In this document: in pieces, positions 26,895-34,931 of the stretch
Numbering within the stretch: the first letter of the stretch is position 1
Layout of the letters: each line of letters starts with the position of its first letter
DNA from: Candidatus Ventricola gallistercoris
GTDB taxonomy: Bacteria; Bacillota; Clostridia; Christensenellales; Aristaeellaceae
Reading direction: 5' to 3'
Length of the DNA stretch: 36,601 nt
Assembly (NCBI GenBank): GCA_018716525.1
Contig: DVJV01000215.1
Span: forward strand, 1-36,601
Notes under the pieces: model-generated
Told to the model about the DNA's origin: nothing
Database searches by the model: none
What the model saw: the letters and a program-made list of their open reading frames with translations, nothing else
Program-made: the position numbers and the translations under genes

Positions 26895-26933
26895 AACCAG
26901 TCGGAATCCTGTATTCCGGCTGGTTTGTTTTTT
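26895..26933 (+). terminator. Intrinsic terminator between glmS and the CobW gene
   Basis: AACCAGTCGGAAT (26895-26907) pairs over 13 bp with ATTCCGGCTGGTT (26913-26925), including one T-G pair, then TGTTTTTT. It begins directly after the -10 box of the CobW promoter and ends 27 bases before the CobW start, with GGAGAGGG between. It should stop transcripts arriving from glmS. Confidence 0.85.
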
Positions 26934-26960
26934 CATTGGTTCCCAAGGAGAGGGTAAAGC

Positions 26961-28148
26961 ATGACAAAGATTGATATTTTCTCCGGCTTCCTGGGCGCGG
27001 GCAAGACCACGCTCATCAAGAAGCTGCTCAAGGAAGCGCTTGGCGGTGAGCAGGTGGTGCTCATCGAAAATGAATTCGGCGAGATCGGCATCGACGGCGG
27101 CTTTATGAAGGAGGCTGGCATCCAGGTCACGGAGATGAACTCCGGCTGCATCTGCTGCTCGCTGGTGGGCGATTTCGGTAAGGCGCTGCGCCAGGTGATC
27201 GATACCTATCACCCCGATCGCATCCTGATCGAGCCGAGCGGAGTGGGCAAGCTCTCCGACGTCATCCGCGCCGTTGAAGGGGTGGAAAAGGATATCCCCG
27301 AGGCCTGCATGGGCAGCTTTGTGACCGTGGCCGATGCCACCAAGTGCCGCATGTACATCAAAAACTTCGGTGAGTTCTTCCTCAACCAGATCGAGTACGC
27401 AGGCACCATCCTGCTCTCGCGCACGCAGAATCTTTCCCAGGAGAAGCTCGAGGCCGTGGTTGCGCTGCTGCGCGAGCACAATGAAAAGGCGCGCATCATC
27501 ACCACGCCGTGGGATGAGCTCAGCGGAAACCAGATCCTCTCGGCCATGCAGAAGGACCACAGCCTCGCCGAGGAGATGCTCGCTACGGTCATGGCGGAGC
27601 ATCATGAGCACCACTACGACGAGCACGGCGTGTGCAGCTGCGGCCATCATCACGACGAGGATGACCACGACGAGCACGAGCATGAGCACCATCATCATGA
27701 TGAGCATGATCACGACCATTGCCACGATGATCACGACCATGACCACCATCACGATGAGCACGAGCACCATCATCATGACGAGCACGATCATGAGCATCAT
27801 CATGACGAGCATGATCACGAGCATGACCATGAGTGCGGCTGCGGGCACCACCATCACCACGGCCACGACGCCGACGAGGTGTTCACCTCCTGGGGTGTGG
27901 AGACGGTGCGCACATTCGGCGAAGAGGAGCTGCGCGCGATGCTCGGCAAGCTGGAGGAAGAGCGGTTTGGCCTGGTGCTGCGCGCCAAGGGCATCGTGCC
28001 CTGCCAGGATGGCGGCTGGCTGCACTTTGACTACACGCCCGGCGAGCAGAACGTGCGCAAGGGCCCGGCGGATTTCACCGGCCGCCTGTGCGTGATCGGC
28101 TCCAAGCTGTCCGAAAAGGAACTGGCCGGCCTGTTTGGCGTCGCCTGA
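26961..28148 (+). CDS. CobW/P47K-type GTPase with a long His-rich tract (putative metallochaperone)
   Basis: G3E-family GTPases of this type deliver or insert metals; zinc chaperones (ZNG1/YciC-like) are the best studied. The 395-residue protein has Walker A GFLGAGKTT (9-17), ENEFGEIGID, and the metal-binding SGCICC motif with Cys63, Cys65 and Cys66. IEPSGVG completes the G domain. The base-specificity motif reads SRTQ instead of the usual NKxD/SKxD. Residues 214-302 contain about 44 His in 89 positions, mixed with Asp/Glu and two short Cys pairs (CSC, CGC), a likely metal store or sensor. A CobW C-terminal domain follows (SWGVETVRTF, then LRAKGIV). GGAGAGGG precedes ATG 26961. A second CobW gene follows after 13 bases. 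Confidence 0.92.
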   Translation: MTKIDIFSGFLGAGKTTLIKKLLKEALGGEQVVLIENEFGEIGIDGGFMKEAGIQVTEMNSGCICCSLVGDFGKALRQVIDTYHPDRILIEPSGVGKLSDVIRAVEGVEKDIPEACMGSFVTVADATKCRMYIKNFGEFFLNQIEYAGTILLSRTQNLSQEKLEAVVALLREHNEKARIITTPWDELSGNQILSAMQKDHSLAEEMLATVMAEHHEHHYDEHGVCSCGHHHDEDDHDEHEHEHHHHDEHDHDHCHDDHDHDHHHDEHEHHHHDEHDHEHHHDEHDHEHDHECGCGHHHHHGHDADEVFTSWGVETVRTFGEEELRAMLGKLEEERFGLVLRAKGIVPCQDGGWLHFDYTPGEQNVRKGPADFTGRLCVIGSKLSEKELAGLFGVA

Positions 28149-28161
28149 TCGGAGGTGCGGC

Positions 28162-29106
28162 ATGGCTATTCCGGTGTATCTGTTTGCGGGCTTTCTGGAG
28201 AGCGGAAAGACCTCGTTCATCGCCAGCGTGCTGCAGGACCCGGGCTTCACGCGCGACGAGCACACGCTGATCATCCAGTGTGAGGAGGGCATGGAGGAGT
28301 ACGAGCCCGACATGCTCAAAAAGACCCACAGCGTCCTGGAGTGCATCGAGGACGAGGATGAGTACAATGGCGATACGCTGCGCGCGTTTGTGCGCAAGCA
28401 CCATCCCGACCGCGTGATCGTGGAGATGAACGGCATGTGGGATCTGGATGCGGCGCTGGAGCGCACGCCGAAGGTGCTGGAGGTCTACCAGATCATCACG
28501 ACCGTCAATGCGAAGACGTTCGATCTGTATGCCAAGAACATGGGGCAGCGGATGCTCCAGCACATCACCGATGCGGATATGGTGGTGTTTAACCGTGCCA
28601 CGGAGCAGACCCGGCAGCTCATCCGGGACCGCAACGTGCGCAGCATGAATCCGCAGGCAGCCCTCTACTTCGAAAACGAGGATGGCACCAGCGAGGACTA
28701 CGGCGCGGGCATGCCCCCGCCCTATGATATGGATGCCCCCGTCATCGAGATCGAGGACCAGCATTTCGGCATCTTCTACCTGGATGCATCGGAGAACCCC
28801 GAGCAGTACGACGGCAAGACCGTGCGCTTCAAGGGCTACATCTACCGCGGGCGGAACATCGCTTCCGATGAATACGTGCCCGGCCGCATGGGCATGGTCT
28901 GCTGCGCGGAGGACATCCGTTTCGTGGGCTTCATTGCCAAGGCAAACGGGCTGCCCATCCCCGCCTACAAGAGCTGGCAGATGATCACCGCGCGCGTGCA
29001 GGCCGAGGAGCGCAAGCAGTACAAGGGCGTGGGCCCGGTGCTCTATGTTACGGCGGTTGAGCCCTGCGACCCGCCCGAGGAAGAGGTTGTCACATTTAAC
29101 GCATAA
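28162..29106 (+). CDS. CobW-type GTPase fused to a DUF1980-like C-terminal domain
   Basis: The 314-residue protein starts at ATG 28162 (GGAGG at 28151-28155). Residues 1-~180 form a CobW-like P-loop domain: FAGFLESGKTSF with Walker A at 10-17 and VIVEMNGMWDLD. It lacks the CxCC motif of its neighbour, and the specificity motif is FNRAT rather than NKxD. Residues ~200-303 read QHFGIFYLDA, DGKTVRFKGYIYRG, GRMGMVCCAED (241-251) and SWQMITARV. This matches what I know of the C-terminal region of TIGR03943/DUF1980 (YcgQ-like) proteins, where an R..M.CC..D motif follows a GF.Y strand. Those proteins partner a YcgR-type permease and CobW proteins in metal-linked loci. The fusion is read by eye, and the fold would be OB-like. 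Confidence 0.8.
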   Translation: MAIPVYLFAGFLESGKTSFIASVLQDPGFTRDEHTLIIQCEEGMEEYEPDMLKKTHSVLECIEDEDEYNGDTLRAFVRKHHPDRVIVEMNGMWDLDAALERTPKVLEVYQIITTVNAKTFDLYAKNMGQRMLQHITDADMVVFNRATEQTRQLIRDRNVRSMNPQAALYFENEDGTSEDYGAGMPPPYDMDAPVIEIEDQHFGIFYLDASENPEQYDGKTVRFKGYIYRGRNIASDEYVPGRMGMVCCAEDIRFVGFIAKANGLPIPAYKSWQMITARVQAEERKQYKGVGPVLYVTAVEPCDPPEEEVVTFNA

Positions 29107-29110
29107 GCCC

Positions 29111-29139
29111 TTTTCAATGATCCATTCTTATGATATACT
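29111..29139 (+). promoter_or_regulatory. Promoter of the FMN riboswitch-ECF transcript
   Basis: TTTTCA (29111-29116) and TATACT (29134-29139) are separated by 17 bases. TG at 29131-29132 makes an extended -10, which compensates for the weak -35. Confidence 0.72.
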
Positions 29140-29184
29140 GAATTGACCGTCCATGCCGCCCGGAATGGGGCGGCAAGGCGGCCG

Positions 29185-29299
29185 GTCTTCATGGCGGGGT
29201 GGAATTCCCGACCGGCGGTAGAGTCCGCGACGGATGGCAGGGCCATCTTTGATCCGGTGCGATTCCGGAACCGACAGTACAGTCTGGATGAGAGAAGAC
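29185..29299 (+). promoter_or_regulatory. FMN riboswitch (RFN element) ahead of ecfA1
   Basis: The closing stem is GTCTTC (29185-29190) with GAAGAC (29294-29299). Inside are the conserved RFN blocks GGGGTGGAATTCCCG, ACCGGCGGTAGAGTCCGCGA, GGTGCGATTCCGGAACCGAC and AGTACAGTCTGGATG in the right order (Rfam RF00050 type). Flavin mononucleotide binding is expected to promote the downstream terminator and reduce expression. A small hairpin TGCCGCC/GGCGGCA precedes it at about 29153-29175. Confidence 0.95.
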
Positions 29300-29323
29300 G
29301 GCTTACGGCAGCTAAGATGTGTG

Positions 29324-29359
29324 CGGCGCCCGAAAACCGTTTTGGGCGCCGTATTTTGT
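29324..29359 (+). terminator. Riboswitch-controlled terminator
   Basis: CGGCGCCC (29324-29331) pairs with GGGCGCCG (29344-29351), extended by AAAA/TTTT inside, then TATTTTGT. It lies between the FMN aptamer and the ecfA1 ribosome site, the normal place for an expression platform. Confidence 0.88.
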
Positions 29360-29391
29360 GTTGGATTTGCTGCATATGGAGGAATCGGACA

Positions 29392-30243
29392 TTGGCAAAC
29401 CTTGAGGAAAACAGGATCATCGCCAGCAACCTGGTGTACACCTACCCGGAAGCAAAGAAAAACGCCGTGGACGATGTGTCCATGCGCGTCAAGCGCGGGG
29501 AATTTCTGGCGATATTGGGGCACAACGGAAGCGGCAAATCGACGCTGGCCAAGCTTTTCAACGCCCTGTACGTCCCGACGGATGGCACGGTGTGGGTCTG
29601 CGGGCTGGATACGCGCGATGACGATTTGGTCTTTGACATCCGCCAGCACGCGGGCATGGTCTTCCAAAACCCCGACAACCAGATCGTGGCGACCGTCGTG
29701 GAAGAGGACGTGGCCTTTGGCCTTGAAAACAACGGCGTGCCGCCGGCGGAAATCCGCGTGCGCATCGATGAGGCGCTGCGCGCGGTGAACATGAGCGCGT
29801 TTGCCAAGAAAGCGCCGCACATGCTCTCGGGCGGACAGAAGCAACGGGTGGCGATCGCCGGCGTGCTGGCGATGAAGCCGGACGTGATCATCCTGGATGA
29901 ATCCACGGCGATGCTTGATCCCAGCGGCCGCCAGGAAGTGATGAACACCGTCCACCGCCTCAACGAAGAAGAGGGCATCAGCGTGGTGATCATCACGCAC
30001 TACATGGCCGAGGCGGCGACGGCGGACTATGTGATCGTCATGGACGAGGGCAAGATCGCCATGAGCGGCACGCCGCGCGAGGTGTTTAGGCAGGTGGAGC
30101 GGGTGCGCGCGCTGGGGCTGGATGTGCCGCCGATGACCGATCTGGCGCATATGCTGCGCGCGGATGGGCTTTCTATCCGCGAGGATGTGCTCACAGTGGA
30201 TGAGATGGTGGAGGAAGTATGTCGCTTGTCATCGAAAATGTGA
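29392..30243 (+). CDS. ecfA1: ECF transporter ATPase EcfA1
   Basis: This is one of the two ATPases of the energy-coupling-factor module that serves several vitamin-specific S components. The 283-residue protein has Walker A GHNGSGKS (43-50), Q-loop [12 protein letters not shown], signature LSGGQKQR, Walker [14 protein letters not shown] and the switch His in [18 protein letters not shown] is typical of EcfA1. The start is TTG 29392, with GGAGG (29378-29382) 9 bases upstream; the frame is open through the riboswitch but has no ribosome site there. It overlaps ecfA2 by 25 bases. Control by an FMN riboswitch is unusual for this gene. Confidence 0.94.
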   Translation: MANLEENRIIASNLVYTYPEAKKNAVDDVSMRVKRGEFLAILGHNGSGKSTLAKLFNALYVPTDGTVWVCGLDTRDDDLVFDIRQHAGMVFQNPDNQIVATVVEEDVAFGLENNGVPPAEIRVRIDEALRAVNMSAFAKKAPHMLSGGQKQRVAIAGVLAMKPDVIILDESTAMLDPSGRQEVMNTVHRLNEEEGISVVIITHYMAEAATADYVIVMDEGKIAMSGTPREVFRQVERVRALGLDVPPMTDLAHMLRADGLSIREDVLTVDEMVEEVCRLSSKM

Positions 30244-31085
30244 ATTACGTGTACATGTCCGGCGGACCGTATGAGACGCACGCGCTGCACGACATCTCGC
30301 TGACCATCGAGGATGGCGAGTTTGTGGGGCTGATCGGGCACACGGGCAGCGGCAAATCGACGCTGGTGCAGCACTTAAACGGCTTGCTCAAACCCACCAG
30401 CGGGCGCATTCTCGTGGATGGGCTCGATCTTTCGGACAAGGCGACGGACAAGCGCGCGATCCGCCGGAAGGTGGGGCTGGTGTTCCAGTACCCCGAAAAC
30501 CAGCTCTTTGAGGAGACGGTGGAAAAGGACATCGCCTTTGGCCCCAAGAACCTGGGGCTTGACGCGGCGGAGATCGACCGCCGGGTGCGCGAGGCGATGC
30601 GGCGCGTGGCGATTGACTACGATGCCATTCACGACCGGTCGGTCTTTGAGCTCTCGGGCGGACAGATGCGGCGCGTGGCGATTGCGGGCGTGCTGGCCAT
30701 GGAGCCGCAGGTGCTGGTGCTCGACGAGCCCTGCGCGGGGCTGGACCCGCGCGGCCGCGAGGAGATACTGGGGCTGATCCGCGCGCTGCACCGGGAGTCC
30801 GGCGCGACGATCGTGATGGTGAGCCACTCGATGGATGATGTGGCCTCCCTGGCCGGGCGCGTGATCGTGATGAACCATGGCCGCGTGGCGATGGATGGCA
30901 CGCCGCGGGAGGTCTTTGCCCGCGGCGAAGAGCTGCGCGCCATCGGGCTGGATGTGCCGCAGGCCGTGGAACTGGCTGAGAGGCTGCGCGAGCGGGGGCT
31001 TGATATCCCGCAGGGCGTGTATCAGATGGAGGAGCTGCGCGCGGCGATTGCAGCTGCCGTGGGAAAGGGGAAGCGCCATGCTTAA
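30219..31085 (+). CDS. ecfA2: ECF transporter ATPase EcfA2
   Basis: This is the second ATPase of the ECF module, 288 residues. Walker A is GHTGSGKS (40-47), Q-loop [14 protein letters not shown], signature LSGGQMRR, Walker [14 protein letters not shown] and switch [20 protein letters not shown] and [12 protein letters not shown] are characteristic of EcfA2. It overlaps ecfA1 at its 5' end and ecfT by eight bases at its 3' end, so the subunits are coupled in translation. It works at the cytoplasmic face as a heterodimer with EcfA1. Confidence 0.95.
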   Translation: MSLVIENVNYVYMSGGPYETHALHDISLTIEDGEFVGLIGHTGSGKSTLVQHLNGLLKPTSGRILVDGLDLSDKATDKRAIRRKVGLVFQYPENQLFEETVEKDIAFGPKNLGLDAAEIDRRVREAMRRVAIDYDAIHDRSVFELSGGQMRRVAIAGVLAMEPQVLVLDEPCAGLDPRGREEILGLIRALHRESGATIVMVSHSMDDVASLAGRVIVMNHGRVAMDGTPREVFARGEELRAIGLDVPQAVELAERLRERGLDIPQGVYQMEELRAAIAAAVGKGKRHA

Positions 31086-31884
31086 CGACATCACGCTGGG
31101 CCAGTTTTTCCCTGGCGATTCTGCAATCCACCGCATGGACCCGCGCATGAAGCTCATCCTGACGATCGTCTACATCGTGGGCGTGTTCATGGTGAGCAAC
31201 CTGCTGGGATACCTGATTTCGCTGCTGTTTCTCTACATCGTGGTGCGCATTTCCGGCATCCGGTTTTCATACCTGGTCAAGGGCATCAAGCCGCTGCGGT
31301 TCATTCTGATCTTCACGTTTGTGCTGAACCTGTTCTTTGCAAAGGGCGAGACGGTGCTGCTCAGCCTCGGCTTTTTCACGCTGACGGCGGAGGCGCTCTC
31401 CTATGCGACGTACTTTGCGCTCAGGCTGGTCTTCCTGGTCATGGGCACATCCGTGCTCACGCTGACCACGAGCCCAGTGCAGCTTACCGACGGCCTGGAG
31501 CGGCTCATGCACCCGCTTCAGCGCTTCCGCTTCCCCGCCCATGAGCTGGCGATGATGATGACCATCGCCCTGCGCTTTATCCCCCTGCTGCTGGAGGAAA
31601 CGGACAAGATCCAAAAAGCGCAGATGGCGCGCGGCGCCGACTTTGAAACGGGCAACCTCATCGCGCGGGCCAAGGCCATGATCCCGCTGCTGGTGCCGCT
31701 GTTTGTCAGCTCCTTCCGGCGCGCAAACGACCTGGCCATGGCCATGGAGGCGCGCTGCTACCGGGGCGGCGATCACCGCACAAGGCTGCGTGAGCTGCGC
31801 TATACGCGCCTGGACGCCTATGCCGTGGTGGCGATGGCGGCGTTCCTGATGGTGATCTTTGCGGAGGGACGGCTGCTTGGATGA
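31078..31884 (+). CDS. ecfT: ECF transporter transmembrane subunit EcfT
   Basis: This 268-residue scaffold subunit links the EcfA1/EcfA2 ATPases to exchangeable S components. The N-terminal [15 protein letters not shown] block is typical of the CbiQ/EcfT family and is followed by about five to six membrane helices. The coupling-helix signatures are MARGADFE (ARG at 184-186) and MEARCYRGG (ARC at 225-227). ATG 31078 overlaps the end of ecfA2, and GGGGAAG lies just upstream. No S component such as RibU is encoded in the window, so it must come from elsewhere. Confidence 0.95.
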   Translation: MLNDITLGQFFPGDSAIHRMDPRMKLILTIVYIVGVFMVSNLLGYLISLLFLYIVVRISGIRFSYLVKGIKPLRFILIFTFVLNLFFAKGETVLLSLGFFTLTAEALSYATYFALRLVFLVMGTSVLTLTTSPVQLTDGLERLMHPLQRFRFPAHELAMMMTIALRFIPLLLEETDKIQKAQMARGADFETGNLIARAKAMIPLLVPLFVSSFRRANDLAMAMEARCYRGGDHRTRLRELRYTRLDAYAVVAMAAFLMVIFAEGRLLG

Positions 31885-32710
31885 TCTGCATCTGGTGAGC
31901 CGCCACAGGCCGAGTGAAGCGGATCATCCGCCTGAGGGTATGCGCCGCTTCAAGCTGACCGTCGAGTACGATGGAACGGCATACAGCGGCTGGCAGCGGC
32001 AGATCAACGGCCCGAGCGTGCAGCAGACGCTGGAAGAGGCGCTTTGCCGCCTGACGGGTGAGCGGATCGCCGTCACCGGCTCGAGCCGCACGGATGCGGG
32101 CGTGCACGCGCTGGGGCTGTGCGCGCATTTTGACAGCGCCAGCCGCATTCCGCCGGAGAAGGTGAGCTTTGCGCTCAACACGATGCTCCCGCCGGACATC
32201 CGCGTGCGCGAAAGCGGCCTGGCAGCGGAAGGGTTCCACGCGCGCTATGCGGCCCGGGGCAAGGTGTACCGCTATGTGTTTTGCAACGCGAGGCACATGT
32301 GCGCCATCGGGCGGCAGTACCGCGCGCACGTGCCGTTCCCGCTGGATGTGCCGCTCATGCACAGGGAGGCGCAGAGCCTGGTGGGCACGCACGACTTTGC
32401 AGCCTTTGCGGCCAGCGGCAGCGTGGCCAGGAGCACGGTGCGCACATTGTACCGCATTGAGGTGACGCGTCGCGGCGAGGATGTGGTGCTGACCGTGCTG
32501 GGGGATGGCTTTTTGTACAACATGGTGCGCATCATCGCCGGCACGCTGGCGGAGGTCGGCGCCGGACGCCGTGCGCCGGGGGCAATGGCGCGCGCGCTGG
32601 AAACGGGCGACCGGCTCGAGCTGGGGTACACCGCCCCTGCGTGCGGGCTGACGCTGCTCGCCGTGCTTTATGGCGGGGATGAAGCGGTGGCGCTGTCGTA
32701 TTTTGCATAA
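31877..32710 (+). CDS. truA: tRNA pseudouridine(38-40) synthase TruA
   Basis: TruA converts U38, U39 and U40 of tRNA anticodon arms to pseudouridine. Signatures are TVEYDGTAYSGWQRQ near the N-terminus, GSSRTDAGVHA with the catalytic Asp, FHARYAARGKVYRY, and FLYNMVRIIAGTL near the C-terminus. The start is taken as TTG 31877, because GGAGGGA (31863-31869) lies 7 bases upstream and gives an 8-base overlap with ecfT. This adds a 21-residue polar extension (277 residues, Asp73). ATG 31940 (256 residues) fits family length better but has only GAGG two bases away. The ecfA1-ecfA2-ecfT-truA order is widespread in Bacillota, but the usual flanking ribosomal protein genes are absent. Confidence 0.93.
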   Translation: MDDLHLVSRHRPSEADHPPEGMRRFKLTVEYDGTAYSGWQRQINGPSVQQTLEEALCRLTGERIAVTGSSRTDAGVHALGLCAHFDSASRIPPEKVSFALNTMLPPDIRVRESGLAAEGFHARYAARGKVYRYVFCNARHMCAIGRQYRAHVPFPLDVPLMHREAQSLVGTHDFAAFAASGSVARSTVRTLYRIEVTRRGEDVVLTVLGDGFLYNMVRIIAGTLAEVGAGRRAPGAMARALETGDRLELGYTAPACGLTLLAVLYGGDEAVALSYFA

Positions 32711-32755
32711 ACAGGTTCCCGGCGGGAAAATGCTTCCTTGCGGGAGCCTGTTTTG
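32711..32755 (+). terminator. Intrinsic terminator after truA
   Basis: ACAGGTTCCCG (32711-32721) pairs with CGGGAGCCTGT (32741-32751) with one T-G pair, followed by TTTTGT. It ends the FMN-riboswitch-controlled operon. Confidence 0.88.
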
Positions 32756-32773
32756 TACATGGAGGGATGAGAC

Positions 32774-34717
32774 GTGTATCTGACGCTGGGAGTCATGGCC
32801 CATGTGGATGCCGGCAAGACGACGCTGTGCGAGCAGATGCTCTGTCATGCTGGGGTCATCCGGCGGTGCGGCCGGGTGGATCATGGCGACGCGTTCATGG
32901 ATGCCAGCCGCCTGGAGCGCGCGCGGGGCATCACGATCTTTTGTGAACAGGCGGGCTTTTCCCTCGGCACGGAGGAAGGCGAGCCGCTCGAGGTCACGCT
33001 CATGGACACGCCGGGCCATGTCGACTTTTCCGGCGAGGCGGAGCGCGCGCTGTCGGTGCTCGATGCGGCGCTGCTGGTCGTCTCCTGCGCAGAGGGCGTG
33101 CAGAGCCACACGGTGACGCTGTTTCGCATGCTGCGCGCCAGGCGGATTCCGGCGCTGATCTTTTTGAACAAGACGGACCGCGAAGGGGCGGACGTGGATC
33201 GCACGATGGCGCAGATGCACAGGCTCCTGAGCGGGGACTGCGTGCTGATGACGGGCGCGGAGACAGACGCGCTGCGCGAGGAGCTGGCCGCGCGCGATGA
33301 AGCGCTGCTCGAGCGCCACTTTGAAGGCGATGCCTCCCGCGAGGAATATCTGGCGGGCGCGCGCCGCGCATTTGCGGCGGGCAATCTGTATCCCGTGCTG
33401 GCGGGAAGCGCGCTGCTGGATGAGGGGGTGGATGCGCTGCTGCGCGCCATCGCCGCGCTGTGCCGGACAGACTGGGCGTCGCATGAAGGCGATGCGTTTG
33501 CCGCGCAGGTCTACCGGGTGCGCAGGCTGGGCAGCGTGCGTTACAGCTATGTGCGCGCGACAGCGGGCCATCTGTCCTCGCGCGATATGGTGCAGACCGT
33601 GTGCGGCGTGCAAAAGGTCAGCGCGCTGTGCAGTGCGCAGGGGGGGAAGATCTCGCCGCTGTCCGAGCTTCATGCGGGACAGACGGGGCTTCTGGCGGGC
33701 ATCGACGCCCGGCCGGGCGAGCGCATTGGCGCAAACTGCGGCACGACAGGGCAGACGCTTGTGCCGCTGATGAGCGTGGAAATCGAGGGGGCGCCGCCGC
33801 TGGAGCGGCAGACGCTGGTGGCCCATCTGCGCGAGCTGGAGGAAGAAGACCCGCTTTTGAGCGTGCACCCGACGCCCCGCGGGGCGAGCGTGGGCATCAT
33901 GGGTGCGGTGCAGATTGAGGTGCTGGGCAGCTTGCTGGAAGAGCGGTTTGGCGATGAGGTGCGCTTCATGCCGCCTCAGGTGCTCTACCGGGAGACGGTG
34001 GCAGCGCCTGTCATCGGCATCGGGCACTATGAACCGCTCAGGCACTATGCGGAGGTCTGGCTGCGCATTGAGCCGGGGAAACCTGGCAGCGGCGTGACGT
34101 TTGAGGCGGCCTGCGCGCCCAATTCGCTGGATGTCAACTGGCAGAGGCTCATCGGCACGCACGTGCTGGAGCGGGAACACCCGGGCGTGCTTACCGGAAG
34201 CCCCCTGACCGATGTGCGCGTCACCCTGATCGCCGGGCGTTCGCACCTCAAGCACACGGAGGGCGGCGATTTTCGGGAGGCGACATACCGCGCCATCCGC
34301 AATGCGCTGATGCAGGCGGACAATGTGCTGCTGGAGCCCGTCGTGCACTTCGAGGCAAGCCTGCCACAGGAAGCGGCCAGCCGGGTGACGGGCGAATTGT
34401 TGCGGCTGGGTGCGTCGCTGGATGCGCCGCTCTATGAGGGGGACGAGGTGACGATCGCCGGAACGTGTACCGCGGCATCGTTTTGGGATTACCCTTCCCG
34501 GTTTGCCGCGTCCACGCGCGGGCACGGGCGCATCGCCTCGGGCTTTTTGCGCTATGAGCCGTGCAAGGATCAGCAGAGCATTGTTGCAGAGATGGGGTAT
34601 GCTCCCCTGGCGGACGAGCAAAATCCTCCGGGCAGCGTATTCTGCACACACGGTGCAGGCGTTTACGTGGCATGGGATAAGGTGCGAGAGTGGGCGCACT
34701 GCGCGGTGGAAACGTGA
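32774..34717 (+). CDS. Divergent TetM/EF-G-family translational GTPase
   Basis: The 647-residue protein has the layout of ribosomal-protection proteins such as TetM. G1 is AHVDAGKTT (9-17), switch I contains RGIT (51-54), G3 is DTPGHVDF (78-85) and G4 is NKTD (132-135). The domain II/III region has LEEEDPLLSV and MGAVQIEVL. Domain IV carries HTEGGDFREATYRA, which differs from the corresponding TetM loop, and the C-terminus has SRFAASTRGHGR. TetM-type proteins dislodge tetracycline from the ribosome. This divergent chromosomal version may do so or may serve translation in another way, so resistance should not be assumed. The start is GTG 32774 with GGAGGG upstream. It lies between the truA terminator and a MocR regulator. 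Confidence 0.85.
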   Translation: MYLTLGVMAHVDAGKTTLCEQMLCHAGVIRRCGRVDHGDAFMDASRLERARGITIFCEQAGFSLGTEEGEPLEVTLMDTPGHVDFSGEAERALSVLDAALLVVSCAEGVQSHTVTLFRMLRARRIPALIFLNKTDREGADVDRTMAQMHRLLSGDCVLMTGAETDALREELAARDEALLERHFEGDASREEYLAGARRAFAAGNLYPVLAGSALLDEGVDALLRAIAALCRTDWASHEGDAFAAQVYRVRRLGSVRYSYVRATAGHLSSRDMVQTVCGVQKVSALCSAQGGKISPLSELHAGQTGLLAGIDARPGERIGANCGTTGQTLVPLMSVEIEGAPPLERQTLVAHLRELEEEDPLLSVHPTPRGASVGIMGAVQIEVLGSLLEERFGDEVRFMPPQVLYRETVAAPVIGIGHYEPLRHYAEVWLRIEPGKPGSGVTFEAACAPNSLDVNWQRLIGTHVLEREHPGVLTGSPLTDVRVTLIAGRSHLKHTEGGDFREATYRAIRNALMQADNVLLEPVVHFEASLPQEAASRVTGELLRLGASLDAPLYEGDEVTIAGTCTAASFWDYPSRFAASTRGHGRIASGFLRYEPCKDQQSIVAEMGYAPLADEQNPPGSVFCTHGAGVYVAWDKVREWAHCAVET

Positions 34718-34931
34718 GCCGATTTTCACATGAAAGCGATCCGTGACCGCGAAGCAGGAAAGAGACTCAGGGGCAGCCGGCGTTTTTGCATGCGAAGCGC
34801 AAAGGGAAGAACCGCGCTGGAGAAAAGTGCTCCTTACCACTTTGCCTATGCAAATGAAAAGGGCTTACATAAAGAAGCGGATCGCATAAGGCCGGGTGCC
34901 GGAAGACAGTTTTAAAAGAGGAGGAATCGCA
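34718..34931. other. Intergenic DNA between the TetM-like gene and the MocR-type regulator
   Basis: No strong terminator or consensus promoter is seen. A weak pair TTGCCT (about 34842) and TACATA (about 34866) at 18-base spacing might drive the regulator. The GAGGAGG ribosome site at 34918-34924 belongs to the next gene. Confidence 0.35.

Noticed and set aside
27600-27850. Low-complexity DNA that could be taken for a repeat array or CRISPR-like locus
   Set aside because: There are no regular spacers; it encodes the in-frame His-rich tract of the CobW GTPase.
26742-28466. Minus-strand open frame with a Val/Met-rich repeat region
   Set aside because: The repeat is only the complement of the His/Asp/Glu codons of the CobW tract.
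32774-34717. Calling the TetM-like gene a tetracycline-resistance gene
   Set aside because: The loop and C-terminus differ from proven resistance proteins and no mobile context is present; the evidence supports only the wider GTPase family.
31706-34840. Very long open frame on the minus strand (over 1000 codons)
   Set aside because: It is antisense to truA and the TetM-like gene, has no ribosome site or recognisable domain, and its Arg/His/Ala-rich composition is the usual mirror of GC-rich coding DNA.
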